A DNA stretch of 64,000 nt from positions 1 to 64,000 of the forward strand of contig JAGBMJ010000062.1 in assembly GCA_017634975.1 (NCBI GenBank), written 5' to 3'. The position numbers were made by a program, and so were the translations under genes. The DNA is from Lachnospiraceae bacterium (GTDB lineage Bacteria; Bacillota; Clostridia; Lachnospirales; Lachnospiraceae). The first letter of the stretch is position 1. Each line of letters opens with the position of its first letter. Shown here piece by piece: positions 8,318-17,700 of this stretch. The notes under the pieces are model-generated. The model worked only from the letters and a program-made list of their open reading frames with translations, was not told where the DNA came from and ran no database searches.

Positions 8318-9014
8318 AAAAGCCGGGATGGAAGCCTGGAAAAAGAAAAGGCGGCAGGAATATCTGGCGCAAAAGGAATACAGGTATTACATTTTCTGTG
8401 AGGGACAACAGACGGAGCCACAGTATTTTAATGGTTTTAAGCGGTTTATTGAGTCTAATCCTGTATACAAAGATATGGTGCTGATAGAGATTGAGCCATG
8501 CGGTGCAGAAACGCTTCAGGTAATCGGGCAGGCGGAAGAATATGTAAAGAAGAATAAGATAGAAAAAGGGCAGATATGGTGCGTGTATGATAAGGACAGT
8601 TTTCCTATGGAACGATTTAATGGTGTTGTTGAGAGGGCGGCGTCATTGAACCGGATCAGTGAAGATATTCAGTATCATACTGCCTGGAGTAATGAATGTA
8701 TCGAGTTCTGGTTTCTTTTACACTTTTCCTATTATACATCAAACAATCACAGGACGGAATATATTGATTACCTCAATAAGAAGTTTTCGGAACTGGGAAT
8801 CGGTAAATACGCGAAAAACATGGACAATATTTTTGATGTGCTGCTAAAGAATGGGAACCCCAAACTTGCAATCCGATACGCAAGAAAAATCATTGATCAG
8901 CATAGAGGACTGTCGCCGGCTATGATCGCACCCGGGACGAAAGTTTATGAATTGGTAGAAGAGTTGGTGAAATATTTACCGGATGATATCAGAAAAAGAT
9001 TCGATGAGACATAG
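8310..9014 (+). CDS. RloB/AbiLii-like Toprim nuclease
   Basis: The 234-residue product matches the RloB family: a basic N-terminus, then YIFCEGQQTEPQYF with E31 and E36, and CVYDKDSF with D94-x-D96. These acidic residues correspond to a Toprim-like metal site. WSNECIEFWFLLHF near residue 126 is also typical of the family. The protein is presumed to be the toxic effector, cutting nucleic acid when the ATPase partner is triggered. The start lies inside the end of the ATPase gene, so expression is coupled. A weak AAGCC/GGCTT hairpin (9018-9037) follows the stop. Confidence 0.85.
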   Translation: MPKKAGMEAWKKKRRQEYLAQKEYRYYIFCEGQQTEPQYFNGFKRFIESNPVYKDMVLIEIEPCGAETLQVIGQAEEYVKKNKIEKGQIWCVYDKDSFPMERFNGVVERAASLNRISEDIQYHTAWSNECIEFWFLLHFSYYTSNNHRTEYIDYLNKKFSELGIGKYAKNMDNIFDVLLKNGNPKLAIRYARKIIDQHRGLSPAMIAPGTKVYELVEELVKYLPDDIRKRFDET

Positions 9015-9058
9015 TTTAAGCCTTAATTCATGGGCTTTCACAAAATGTTCACACAAAA

Positions 9059-9101
9059 TTAGCACTCACCTCTTGACAGTGCTAACAATAAGAGGTATAA
9101 C
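9059..9101 (+). promoter_or_regulatory. CIRCE operator overlapping a sigma-A promoter
   Basis: TTAGCACTC at 9059-9067, nine bases, then CAGTGCTAA at 9077-9085 form the HrcA-binding CIRCE inverted repeat with one mismatch to the consensus. TTGACA at 9073-9078 and TATAAC at 9096-9101 (17-base spacer) form the promoter, so HrcA binding would cover the -35 box. The leader to the hsp20 gene is about 110 bases and includes a GATCC/GGATC hairpin. Confidence 0.9.
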
Positions 9102-9217
9102 ATAATCAGAACAAAGGAAAAAGAGAAAGATCCCTAGCCGGTAAGGATCAAAACACTCCTTCCCCTTGCTTATGAAACCTATAATTTATAGCTTTTATGT
9201 AAAAGGAGGGATGACTT

Positions 9218-9664
9218 ATGTTACTACCGAGTATTTTTGGAGAAAACCTTTTGGACGATTGGATGGACTTCCCGAGGATGGATTTTCCGGACATTGACCG
9301 TAAACTGTATGGTAAGCACGCAGCAAATATGATGAAGACGGATGTCCACGAACATGACAATGGTTATGAAGTAGACATTGATCTGCCGGGCTTTAAGAAA
9401 GATGAGATCAGCCTTTCCCTGGAGAACGGTTACTTGACCGTCAATGCGGCGAAGGGCCTGGACAAGGACGAGAAAGACAAGAAGGGCAAACTGATCCGTC
9501 AGGAGCGTTATGCAGGATCGATGACCAGAAGTTTCTACGTTGGTGATGCGATCACGGAAGAGGAGATCAAGGCAAAATTCGAGAATGGTGTATTGCAGTT
9601 GAGCATTCCTAAGAAGGAAGCCGAGAAGATCCCGGAGAAGAAACTGATCGCCATCGAAGGGTGA
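9218..9664 (+). CDS. Small heat shock protein (Hsp20/alpha-crystallin family)
   Basis: The 148-residue protein opens with the MLLPSIFGENLLDDW leader typical of clostridial Hsp20 and has an alpha-crystallin domain from about residue 36: DVHEHDNGYEVDIDLPGFKK, the LENGYLTV strand and GVLQLSIPKKE, close to the usual G-x-L signature, followed by a short tail. It binds unfolding proteins without ATP and holds them for refolding. AAAGGAGGG precedes the ATG. The upstream CIRCE element means it should be repressed by HrcA and induced by heat. It is a single-gene transcript ending at the hairpin at 9700. Confidence 0.95.
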   Translation: MLLPSIFGENLLDDWMDFPRMDFPDIDRKLYGKHAANMMKTDVHEHDNGYEVDIDLPGFKKDEISLSLENGYLTVNAAKGLDKDEKDKKGKLIRQERYAGSMTRSFYVGDAITEEEIKAKFENGVLQLSIPKKEAEKIPEKKLIAIEG

Positions 9665-9699
9665 TGAAGAGTAACCATTTTACAGAATGAGTGAACAAG

Positions 9700-9730
9700 G
9701 GCGGCGGGGCGAAAGCTCCGCCGCCATTTT
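9700..9730. terminator. GC-rich terminator with GAAA tetraloop
   Basis: GGCGGCGGGGC at 9700-9710 pairs with GCTCCGCCGCC at 9715-9725 around a GAAA loop, followed by ATTTTG. It lies between the convergent hsp20 and rubrerythrin genes and probably serves mainly hsp20. Confidence 0.8.
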
Positions 9731-9736
9731 GTCACA

Positions 9737-10276
9737 TTAATAGTTCTTTTCGCGTACTTCGAAATAAGCCTGCGGGTGGTTGCAGACCGGGCATACCTCC
9801 GGTGCTTCGGTGCCGACCACGATATGTCCGCAGTTGCGGCATTCCCAGACTTTTACTTCGCTTTTTTTGAACACTTCCTGCATTTCAATATTTTTGAGCA
9901 GGGCGCGGTAGCGTTCTTCATGTTCCTTTTCGATCGCTGCAACACCGCGGAACTTTTCGGCCAGGTCATGGAAGCCCTCCTCGTCAGCGGTCTTGGCGAA
10001 TTCTTCATACATATCTGTCCATTCGTAGTTTTCACCATCCGCTGCAGCGGCCAGGTTTTCTTTGGTGTCGCCGATGCCGTTCAGTTCCTTGAACCACAGT
10101 TTTGCGTGTTCCTTTTCATTATCTGCGGTTTTCAGGAACAGTGCAGCAATCTGCTCGAAGCCTTCTTTTTTGGCTTTGGAAGCGAAGTATGTGTATTTAT
10201 TCCGGGCCTGTGATTCGCCTGCAAAAGCAGCTTCAAGGTTCTTTTCGGTCTGTGTACCTGCGTATTTGTTTGCCAT
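9737..10276 (-). CDS. rbr: Rubrerythrin
   Basis: The 179-residue protein has an N-terminal ferritin-like diiron domain (residues 1-140) with the family glutamates in [26 protein letters not shown] and [13 protein letters not shown]-terminal rubredoxin knuckle has C146-x-x-C149 and C162-x-x-C165. Rubrerythrin reduces hydrogen peroxide in the cytoplasm of anaerobes using electrons from NADH via rubredoxin-type partners. GGAGGG lies just before the ATG. It is transcribed alone from the promoter at 10315-10343. Length and both domains are complete. Confidence 0.96.
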   Translation of the reverse strand: MANKYAGTQTEKNLEAAFAGESQARNKYTYFASKAKKEGFEQIAALFLKTADNEKEHAKLWFKELNGIGDTKENLAAAADGENYEWTDMYEEFAKTADEEGFHDLAEKFRGVAAIEKEHEERYRALLKNIEMQEVFKKSEVKVWECRNCGHIVVGTEAPEVCPVCNHPQAYFEVREKNY

Positions 10277-10314
10277 GTGAGTACCCTCCTTGGAAAAAGT
10301 ATTGGATGTAGTCT

Positions 10315-10343
10315 ATTATAGCCGTGTCCGGAGTGAAATTCAA
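10315..10343 (-). promoter_or_regulatory. Rubrerythrin promoter
   Basis: On the minus strand TTGAAT (10343-10338), 17 bases, then TATAAT (10320-10315). The leader to the ATG at 10276 is about 30 bases. No PerR-type palindrome is obvious. Confidence 0.7.
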
Positions 10344-10353
10344 TTATTATGCG

Positions 10354-10382
10354 TTGAACAGATCGGAAAAATACGATATATT
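10354..10382 (+). promoter_or_regulatory. Promoter of the small ORF at 10417
   Basis: TTGAAC at 10354-10359 and TATATT at 10377-10382 are spaced by 17 bases. It is back-to-back with the rubrerythrin promoter, with only about 10 bases between the two -35 boxes. Confidence 0.55.
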
Positions 10383-10416
10383 GAAGAGGGATATGCGGAT
10401 GGGAGGAGGTGATCGT

Positions 10417-10647
10417 ATGCAGCGGGAAAACCCGGATCAGAGTATGATCGAAAAGGTATTGCAGAGATTGGATACGGAAGTGGAAAACGGTGCGATGCGT
10501 GTGACAGTGGAATTTGATGATAAACAGCCCGAGGCTGAAAAGGTATCCCATAAGGGGTGCAAGGCCTACGGACAGGATGCAGCGCAAACCGTTGGCAAGC
10601 TGGATGCCTATTCCGACCAGTTATTGCGGGAGATGAAGGAAGAGTAA
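10417..10647 (+). CDS. Small hypothetical protein (77 residues)
   Basis: AGGAGGT lies 6 bases before the ATG at 10417, so the longer frame from 10324 is rejected. The acidic protein reads as one helix (IEKVLQRLDTEVENG), a strand segment (RVTVEF) and a charged C-terminus ending in SDQLLREMKEE. No signal peptide, cysteine motif or membrane segment is seen apart from one Cys. It has its own promoter and is followed by a terminator hairpin, so it is probably expressed, but I do not recognise the family. Confidence 0.6.
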   Translation: MQRENPDQSMIEKVLQRLDTEVENGAMRVTVEFDDKQPEAEKVSHKGCKAYGQDAAQTVGKLDAYSDQLLREMKEE

Positions 10648-10711
10648 CCGTAACGGTTCCGAGCAGCTAGGGATACATTTTATAGGGGTGTGCCTGTAAC
10701 AGAGCAATATA

Positions 10712-10749
10712 TGCGGCGGCTTGAAGAAAGCCGTCGTTTTTGGTATAAT
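10712..10749 (+). promoter_or_regulatory. Terminator-promoter chimera upstream of the CbiT-like gene
   Basis: A hairpin (GGCGGCTT / AAGCCGTC, 10714-10735) followed by TTTTT terminates the small ORF. TTGAAG at 10721-10726, in the hairpin turn, and TATAAT at 10744-10749 are 17 bases apart, so the 3' arm and U-tract of the terminator form the spacer of the next promoter. Four other intergenic regions in this window share the same plan. Confidence 0.65.
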
Positions 10750-10805
10750 AATATGGCTTGTAAGCACCGGAAACGGTAAAAAAGAAACCATAAGGGGGTT
10801 AAGAT

Positions 10806-11711
10806 ATGGACAATCAGTTATTTTCCAACAAGAGCATTATTTCCTGGTTACAGTATTTTTCTGAGAATACGGACATCGATCTGGAGCATGTCAAGCTTCT
10901 GGATATTACCAAAAAGAATAAAAACCTCATTCCGACGGTGGAAGCACACCGCTGTGTACTGGTATTTACCGAAGCCGGTAATGCGGATATCTTCTATAAA
11001 ATGTGGGATGTGGGGCTGGGTGACTGCGAAGTGATCTATAATGAAGGATCCGAGCCGGCCGGTCCGATCAAGCGCAATAAGGTGTCGGAGATGATCGACC
11101 GTGGTATCAATGCATCGGCCGGTATGATCGTCCTGAATCCGAATGCCAGATCTACGATCAAGTTTGGCATGGACAATAAGAAGTTTGCTTCCGGTTCCGT
11201 GAAATATGTAGGTTCCGAGATCCGCTCCGTACTGATCTCCAAGATGCAGATCCATGAAGGAAAGAATCTGTGCGTGATCTCCGGGGAATCCATCGCAGTC
11301 GAATCGGCTATGATGAACGGGGAAGGAACCGTGATCGCGGTGGAATATAAGCAGGCAGACCGTGAAACCATGGAAGAAAATGTGAACCAGTTTGGTCTGC
11401 GCAATGTCAATATCGTAGATCACGTGGGCGAGGATACCATGGGAAATCTTCCGGTGCCGGATACGACGATGCTGGTGGCATCGGCCAGTCTGGAACATGA
11501 ACTGGAATATCTGCTGGGTATCAATCCGAACATGGAATTTGTGATCTATACCCTGGACTTTAAGGTGGCGGCAAGTATGCGGGATATTCTGGGAAAATTC
11601 GGCATCACAGACATCACGATCATCCAGATCGCTGTCTCCAAGCTGACTTCCAAGAACGTATTCGAGAACCAGCCGGCACCGTGGATCATCTCGGCAAAGG
11701 CGGGAGCATAA
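10806..11711 (+). CDS. CbiT-like Rossmann methyltransferase-fold protein, degenerate
   Basis: The 301-residue protein has a C-terminal part (from about residue 145) that follows the order of precorrin-6Y/CbiT-type methylases: ICKISG-like position VISGESIAVESAMM, an acidic strand end TVIAVEYKQADRETMEEN, FGLRNVNIVDH, and PDTTMLVASASLEHELEYLL. The glycine-rich SAM loop (normally GxGxG) reads SGES, so binding of SAM is doubtful. The N-terminal ~140 residues are not recognised. Cobalamin genes are absent nearby, arguing against a role in that pathway. It is followed after 6 bases by an rRNA-type pseudouridine synthase, so a role linked to RNA is possible but unproven. AAGGGGGTTAAG precedes the start. 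Confidence 0.5.
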   Translation: MDNQLFSNKSIISWLQYFSENTDIDLEHVKLLDITKKNKNLIPTVEAHRCVLVFTEAGNADIFYKMWDVGLGDCEVIYNEGSEPAGPIKRNKVSEMIDRGINASAGMIVLNPNARSTIKFGMDNKKFASGSVKYVGSEIRSVLISKMQIHEGKNLCVISGESIAVESAMMNGEGTVIAVEYKQADRETMEENVNQFGLRNVNIVDHVGEDTMGNLPVPDTTMLVASASLEHELEYLLGINPNMEFVIYTLDFKVAASMRDILGKFGITDITIIQIAVSKLTSKNVFENQPAPWIISAKAGA

Positions 11712-11717
11712 ATCTAT

Positions 11718-12410
11718 ATGCGCCTGGATAAATATCTTGCGGATATGCATGTGGGCACCCGCTCGGAGGTAAAGGAACAGATCCGGAAGGGCAGGGTGCA
11801 GGTAAACGGCTCTGTGGTAAAGGATCCGGGTCTGGGAGTTTCTGCGGAAGACTGTGTGGAAGCGGACGGAGTGCAGATCGGTTATCAGGAGCATTTTTAC
11901 TATATGCTCAACAAGCCGGCCGGGATCCTTACAGCGACAGAAGACAGGAAGCAGCCGACGGTACTGGATCTGTTCCCGGAGAACCTGCGGAAGAATCTGG
12001 CACCGGTCGGACGGCTGGATAAGGATACGGTGGGGCTTTTGCTGATCACGGATGACGGGGCACTTGCCCACCGGCTGCTGGCGCCGAAATCGCATGTGGA
12101 TAAAGTGTATCTGGCAGGGACGGATCTGCCGGTCACGGATGAGGATGTGAAAAGATTTGCCGGGGGGATGACTCTGGCGGATGGTACACAGCTGATGCCG
12201 GCCGGGCTGGAGATCCTGTCACCGGATCGAAGCAGGGTCACCATCCATGAGGGCAAGTTTCACCAGATCAAGAGGATGTTTGAGGCCTGCGGAAAAAAGG
12301 TCGTATATCTGAAGCGTTTATCTATGGGCACTCTTACGTTGGATCCCACGCTGCCGGAAGGTGAGTGGCGGGAGCTGACGAAGGAAGAAGTAAGGATGCT
12401 GAGATCCTGA
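11718..12410 (+). CDS. RsuA/RluB-family 16S/23S rRNA pseudouridine synthase
   Basis: The 230-residue enzyme has an N-terminal S4 RNA-binding domain (MRLDKYLADM...GRVQVNGSVVKDPG, 1-40) and a pseudouridine synthase core with GRLDKDTVGLLLIT, where D101 is the catalytic aspartate. YMLNKPAGILTATED and HEGKFHQIKRMF are family signatures. It isomerises a uridine in ribosomal RNA; RsuA-type modification of small-subunit RNA is most likely from the length, but RluB/RluE cannot be excluded. It begins 6 bases after the previous gene and runs 29 bases before the GH5 gene. Confidence 0.9.
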   Translation: MRLDKYLADMHVGTRSEVKEQIRKGRVQVNGSVVKDPGLGVSAEDCVEADGVQIGYQEHFYYMLNKPAGILTATEDRKQPTVLDLFPENLRKNLAPVGRLDKDTVGLLLITDDGALAHRLLAPKSHVDKVYLAGTDLPVTDEDVKRFAGGMTLADGTQLMPAGLEILSPDRSRVTIHEGKFHQIKRMFEACGKKVVYLKRLSMGTLTLDPTLPEGEWRELTKEEVRMLRS

Positions 12411-12439
12411 TAAGTAAGGGTTTCGGAAAGGAGTACACT

Positions 12440-14539
12440 ATGAACAAAAAGAACCAGAAACTGATGTTGATCATGGCGATCGTCGCAGTAGTGGCCGCAG
12501 TCGTTCTGATGGTGGTCGTGGTGGTTGCGATGAAGGGCGGTGCTAAAGAAGGGACAGCCGTGGCGGAACTGCAGCCGGCATCGGATCAGGAAGGAACGGA
12601 TGTGACAGTAGTCGCGGAGAACACGGACGGAGAGCAGGAGCCGACGGAAGTGGCTTCGGAAACAGTGGAACAGTCCGCAGCCGGAATGTCGGTAGGCGGT
12701 GATGCGACCGGTACGGTAACCAGTAATGCCATGCCAAATGCCAATGATGTGGCAAGTGCCGCGACAAACACAAGTGCTTCGAATACAACGAACGCGGTAA
12801 ATACTGCCACCACTACAACGGATGCCTCTGCTCCGGCGGGAGCGTCTGCAGTGAAAGGTCTTGTACTGACTTACGGAACAAATAACAGCTGGCAGAAGGG
12901 TGACGTGAATATGTTCGGTGTGGACTTCCAGATCACCAACAATTCCGGTGCGCAGATCGAGGGCTGGACGCTGAAGATGGAGATCGAAGGATTGGCAGAA
13001 GTGGATGGCTGGAACGGGACTTTCACGACCAGCGGGACAACGATGACGATTACCGATGCGGGGTATAACGGTGCGATCGGCAATGGCGGCAGTGTAAACT
13101 GCGGATGCAACCTGGGTGTAAAGACCGGAAGCGTTACCGTAAAGAGCGCGACCTTGAACGGAACAAACTGTACGGTGGTAGCCGGTAAGGTGGATCCGAA
13201 TGCGCAGGCGAATGCACAAAATGCACAGAACAACCAGAACAATAATAATCAGAACAATAACAACAACCAGCAGGCACCGGTGGATGTGAGTGCGATGCTG
13301 ACGCGCTGTGCCGATGCGGTACAGGGCGATGACTGGCTGCATACGGATGGTCACCGTATCCTGGACAAGAACGGCAAGGAAGTGTGGCTGACCGGTGTGA
13401 ACTGGTTCGGATACAATACCGGTACCAATACGTTTGACGGTCTCTGGAACAGCCAGATGGCTCCGACGGTCAAGGCGATCGCCGATCATGGTTTCAACCT
13501 GATCCGGGTGCCCATCTCCGCACAGCTGTTGAATGACTGGGCAGCAGGTAATTATCCGAAAGCAAATTACAACAATGCATACAATACCGAACTGAATTCG
13601 ATGAACAGCCTGCAGATCTTTGACTACTTCCTGTCACTGGCAGAAGCGAACGGGCTGAAGGTAATGATCGATATCCACAGCGCTGAGACCGATGCAATGG
13701 GACACAACGCAAATATGTGGTGCACCCAGAAAGTAACGGCGGATCAGTACCTGGCAGCACTTGCTTGGTGTGCAGATCGCTACAAGAACAATGATACGAT
13801 CATTGCATACGATCTGAAGAACGAGCCGCATGGCAAACCGAATGAAGGAAAAAATGCGGCGATCTGGAACGGTTCGAAGGATGCAAACAACTGGAAATAT
13901 ATGGCAGAGCGCGCAGCTCTGACCGTACTCGGCAAGAATCCGAATGTACTGGTCATGGTAGAAGGTACGGAAATCTATCCGATCGATATCAAGACCAACA
14001 GCGATTATCATTCTCAGAACAGCGCGGACTATTACTTCAACTGGTGGGGCGGAAACCTGCGCGGCGTGGCAGATTATCCGGTGCAGCTGGGACAGTATCA
14101 GAATAAGCTTGTGTACTCTCCACACGATTACGGTCCGACCGTATACGAACAGCCGTGGTTCAAAGGCGGTTACAGTTACGACAGTCTGATGAAGGACTGC
14201 TGGCATGACAACTGGTTCTATATTTACGAGACCAATACCGCACCTCTGCTGATCGGTGAATGGGGTGGATTTATGACGGAGCCGAACCTGACCTGGATGA
14301 CGCATATGCGCAAGCTGATCAAGACGTATCATCTGAACCACACCTTCTGGTGTCTGAATGCAAACTCCGGTGATACCGGCGGACTTTTGAAGGATGACTT
14401 TACGACCTGGGACAATGAGAAATACACCTTTGTCAAAGAGGTATTGTGGCAGCAGAACGGCAAGTTTGTAGGCCTTGATCACCAGATCCCGCTGGGCGCA
14501 AACGGTATCACCCTGAGTGCAGCAAGCGGTTTGAAGTGA
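12440..14539 (+). CDS. Membrane-anchored CBM2-GH5 endoglucanase-type enzyme
   Basis: The start is ATG 12440 (AAAGGAG before it), giving 699 residues. A hydrophobic N-terminal segment (about 8-33) is a signal anchor, as no clear cleavage site follows. Then come a Thr/Glu/Ala-rich linker, a CBM2-like module (about 138-250; NSWQKGDVNMFGVDF, GWTLKMEI, WNGTF), an Asn/Gln-rich linker and a GH5 catalytic domain (about 285-699). The acid/base is E462 in LKNEPHG and the nucleophile is E607 in LIGEWGG. GH5 enzymes of this type hydrolyse beta-1,4-glucans such as cellulose or related hemicellulose outside the cell. Tandem SNNT and NQNN tracts suggest flexible spacing from the membrane. Confidence 0.9.
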   Translation: MNKKNQKLMLIMAIVAVVAAVVLMVVVVVAMKGGAKEGTAVAELQPASDQEGTDVTVVAENTDGEQEPTEVASETVEQSAAGMSVGGDATGTVTSNAMPNANDVASAATNTSASNTTNAVNTATTTTDASAPAGASAVKGLVLTYGTNNSWQKGDVNMFGVDFQITNNSGAQIEGWTLKMEIEGLAEVDGWNGTFTTSGTTMTITDAGYNGAIGNGGSVNCGCNLGVKTGSVTVKSATLNGTNCTVVAGKVDPNAQANAQNAQNNQNNNNQNNNNNQQAPVDVSAMLTRCADAVQGDDWLHTDGHRILDKNGKEVWLTGVNWFGYNTGTNTFDGLWNSQMAPTVKAIADHGFNLIRVPISAQLLNDWAAGNYPKANYNNAYNTELNSMNSLQIFDYFLSLAEANGLKVMIDIHSAETDAMGHNANMWCTQKVTADQYLAALAWCADRYKNNDTIIAYDLKNEPHGKPNEGKNAAIWNGSKDANNWKYMAERAALTVLGKNPNVLVMVEGTEIYPIDIKTNSDYHSQNSADYYFNWWGGNLRGVADYPVQLGQYQNKLVYSPHDYGPTVYEQPWFKGGYSYDSLMKDCWHDNWFYIYETNTAPLLIGEWGGFMTEPNLTWMTHMRKLIKTYHLNHTFWCLNANSGDTGGLLKDDFTTWDNEKYTFVKEVLWQQNGKFVGLDHQIPLGANGITLSAASGLK

Positions 14540-14550
14540 AATGGTTCCAT

Positions 14551-14610
14551 GTAAATTCGTGACAGACCGGTGGTCTTTTCAGGCCACCGGTTTTATGCTA
14601 TGATGAAGGC
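14551..14610 (+). repeat. 60-base terminator-promoter repeat, copy 1
   Basis: ACCGGTGG and CCACCGGT form the terminator stem of the GH5 gene, followed by TTTTAT. TTTTCA at 14576-14581 in the loop, a 17-base spacer and TATGAT at 14599-14604 form a promoter for the SNF2 gene. The 60 bases differ from copy 2 (18571-18630) at only three positions. Confidence 0.65.
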
Positions 14611-14700
14611 TGTTGGTAACTATTCGGAACTGTTATGTCTGGCGTATCATTGCAGATTGGGAGATGGCAATGATGGGTAAGCGGGAAAGGAATCGGACAC

Positions 14701-17700
14701 ATGGGAAATAAATGGCAATCGGCATTCAATAAAAAAGATCTGGAGGCAGGAAAAATTCTTTTTCAAAGCGGAAAGGCAAAGAAACTGACCTATGATGAAG
14801 ATACGGACAGTTATTCGGCAGTCGTGAGAGATGACAGGAATTATCATACGTCTGTTGATTTTATGGGTGGAAAGGTTTATTCCACAGAGTGTGAATGTTC
14901 GGACTGGATGGAGAAAAAAGCCTGCAGACATGTGGCGGCCATGATCTATCTTATTGAACAGGAACAGGGCGATATTGACCTTTTGGGAGGAGACTGGACA
15001 GAGGAAGAGGTCGAAGGGGATACCCGCGAAAAAGAGGAGCGGAAGGAAGAAAGGTCGAAAAAAGACATTTCCGGAGATGAGTCGGATGACGATTTCTATA
15101 AGAAGAATCCCCAATACCATCCGGATCTGACACAGGGGCTGAAGAATTTGAAGCTTCTGAAACAGGAAGCGGAAAAGAAACCGGAAGATGAAACAGGTGA
15201 AGAGGATACTTTTGTAGAAGAGGAATATCGGTATTTTTATCCGGATGATATGATGAAAGAGCTGGTTTATACTCCGAAAGAACTGGCCGCCGGAAAGATG
15301 CGGATGAGGAAATTAAGATCTGAGCTGAAGACAGAAATCCATATAGATTGGATGGATAGCAGTCTGCATGGGACTTCACGGATCAGTTTCTATCCGAATG
15401 AGGAGGAGAGAAACCGGTATTATTATTCGTATAGCTCGAATGTTACGCTTAGTTTTGACGCGCATCATATCCTTGAATGTCGCTGTTCCGATTGGAATTG
15501 TAATCGCAAGCCGAATAAATCCCGTATCGGGCATACACTTTGCGAACATGAAATGGCTGCAATGCTGCTTCTCTTTGATTATCTGAAGGAAGAAAATCCC
15601 GGGGATAAAACAGACCGGGCATCCTGGAACCTGATGAAGGCGATGGGAGCCTCACAGCATACAATTAGTGATAAAAGCGAAAAACAGGAGATGATCCCGC
15701 AGATACATCTGGAGCCGTATCTATCGGCGGATGAAGCAGGACACTTATCTGCGTCTTTTCGGATCGGAACGGATAAGCTGTACAAGATCAACAGTTTGTC
15801 GGAAACCATAAAGAGTATTCAGAGCGGAGAAGTGCAGCAGTTTGGTAAGTCTACGGAAATACTGATGCGCAGAGACGGCTTCCAGGGAAAGGATTCCGAA
15901 TGGCTGGAGTATATTGAGGGAGTGCTGGAAGAAGAGCAGCAGCAGATCAATCATCTTGAGGAAAAATCCAGATGGGAGGTAGATTATCCGAGGATCAAAA
16001 GCAAGGTGCCGCTTTTCGGAAAAAATCTGGATGATCTGTTTCAGACGGCATATCCGGGAAATCTGGAGATCAGCAGAAAAGGTGAGAAGGGGAAAACGTT
16101 ATATCGGTGCGAAGAAGGAGAATTACATCTGACTCTGCAGATCTCTCCGGATATGGAGCAGGGGGTCTTTCACGGGATCCGTGTGCAGGGGGAACGTCCT
16201 CTGGTCTTTCGCGGTCAGAACCGTTATTATTTCCTGGATGAAAAGAGATTCTGCCGGATGTCCGATAACGCAACGAAGGATATCAGGATTTTGTACGAAT
16301 ATACGATGGGTTCCCGCTTTGATCTGCGGATCGGCAGAAGGTTTATGGCGGATTTCTTTTACAATACCCTGCCGAAACTGGAGTCTTTTGCGCAAGTCAC
16401 CATCGATAATGAGGATGAGATCCGAAAGCATATTCCGCCGAAACCGGTATTTCGTTACTATATTGATTATGAGAATCATTTTGTGCTCTGCAGACCGGAG
16501 GTACTGTATGGAAAGAAATCGTTTCCGCTGACCTATCTGCTGGATGAACAGAGCCCCGGAAAGAAGCTTCAGCAGTTTCGCGATTTTGACGCGGAGTGCG
16601 CTGCCATGGATGTGGCGATGAAATATGTGAGTTCGTATGACCGGCAGGAGAAATTTCTGGTAAAGCGTGTGGAAGATGGGGAATTGTATGACCTGCTGTT
16701 CCGGGGCATCCCGGAGATGATGCAGATCGGGGAAGTGCATGCGACAGAGCGTTTCAATCGTCTGCGGCGGGGAAGAGGCGTGAAATTCCAGATGGGTGTC
16801 TCCATTGACAGCGGGTTGATGGATCTGACTGTCAGCAGTGAAGATCTGACTCAGGATGAGGTGTCTGATATCCTGTTTGGCTATCGCAGAAAGCGGAGTT
16901 ATGTGCGTCTGAAAGACGGAAGTTTTCTGAACCTTGAGAATAACAAAACCATCGAGGAACTGGGCAGTATGATGGAAATGCTCAGAATTTCGCCGAAGGA
17001 ATTTGCAAAAGGAAAGATGCATATCCCGGCATACCGTGCGCTGTATCTGGATAAGATGTTGGAAGAGATCGGAGATGTATCGGCAAACCGCAACCGGAAG
17101 TTCCGTGAACTGATCAAGGGATTCAAGGCTGTGGAGGATGCGGATTTTGAAGTGCCGGAGACTTTGGATGGTATATTGAGAAGCTATCAAAAGACGGGAT
17201 ACCGGTGGCTGCGTACTCTGGATCAGTACGGCTTTGGCGGGATACTGGCAGATGAAATGGGACTTGGAAAGACACTGCAGGTGATCGCGGTGCTTTCTGC
17301 AGTGTTTGCGGCAGAAGATATGTCGAAACAGGATTCTTTGATCGTATGTCCGGCGTCGCTGGTCTATAACTGGGCAGAGGAGTTTGGGAAATTTGCTCCG
17401 CAGATCCCGGTCACAGTGATCGCCGGAACGCAAAAAGAAAGACGGAGCGTGATCGGAGGAGAGGCAACTGGCGGCGTATGGATCACGTCTTATGATCTGC
17501 TGAAACGGGATATTGCCGAGTATGAAGAGAAGCAGTTCCGCTTTATGGTGATCGATGAGGCGCAGTATATCAAGAATCATACGACTGCAGCTACCAAATC
17601 GGTGAAGCTGATCCGGGCGCAGACGAAGTATGCCCTGACCGGTACGCCGATCGAAAACCGTCTGTCGGAATTGTGGAGTATCTTTGATTTCCTTATGCCG

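Noticed and set aside
10848..12095. Minus-strand open frame of 415 codons
   Set aside because: It covers two well-supported plus-strand genes and shows His/Arg-rich shadow composition.
16123..17580. Minus-strand open frame of 485 codons
   Set aside because: Antisense of the SNF2 gene with no recognisable protein features.
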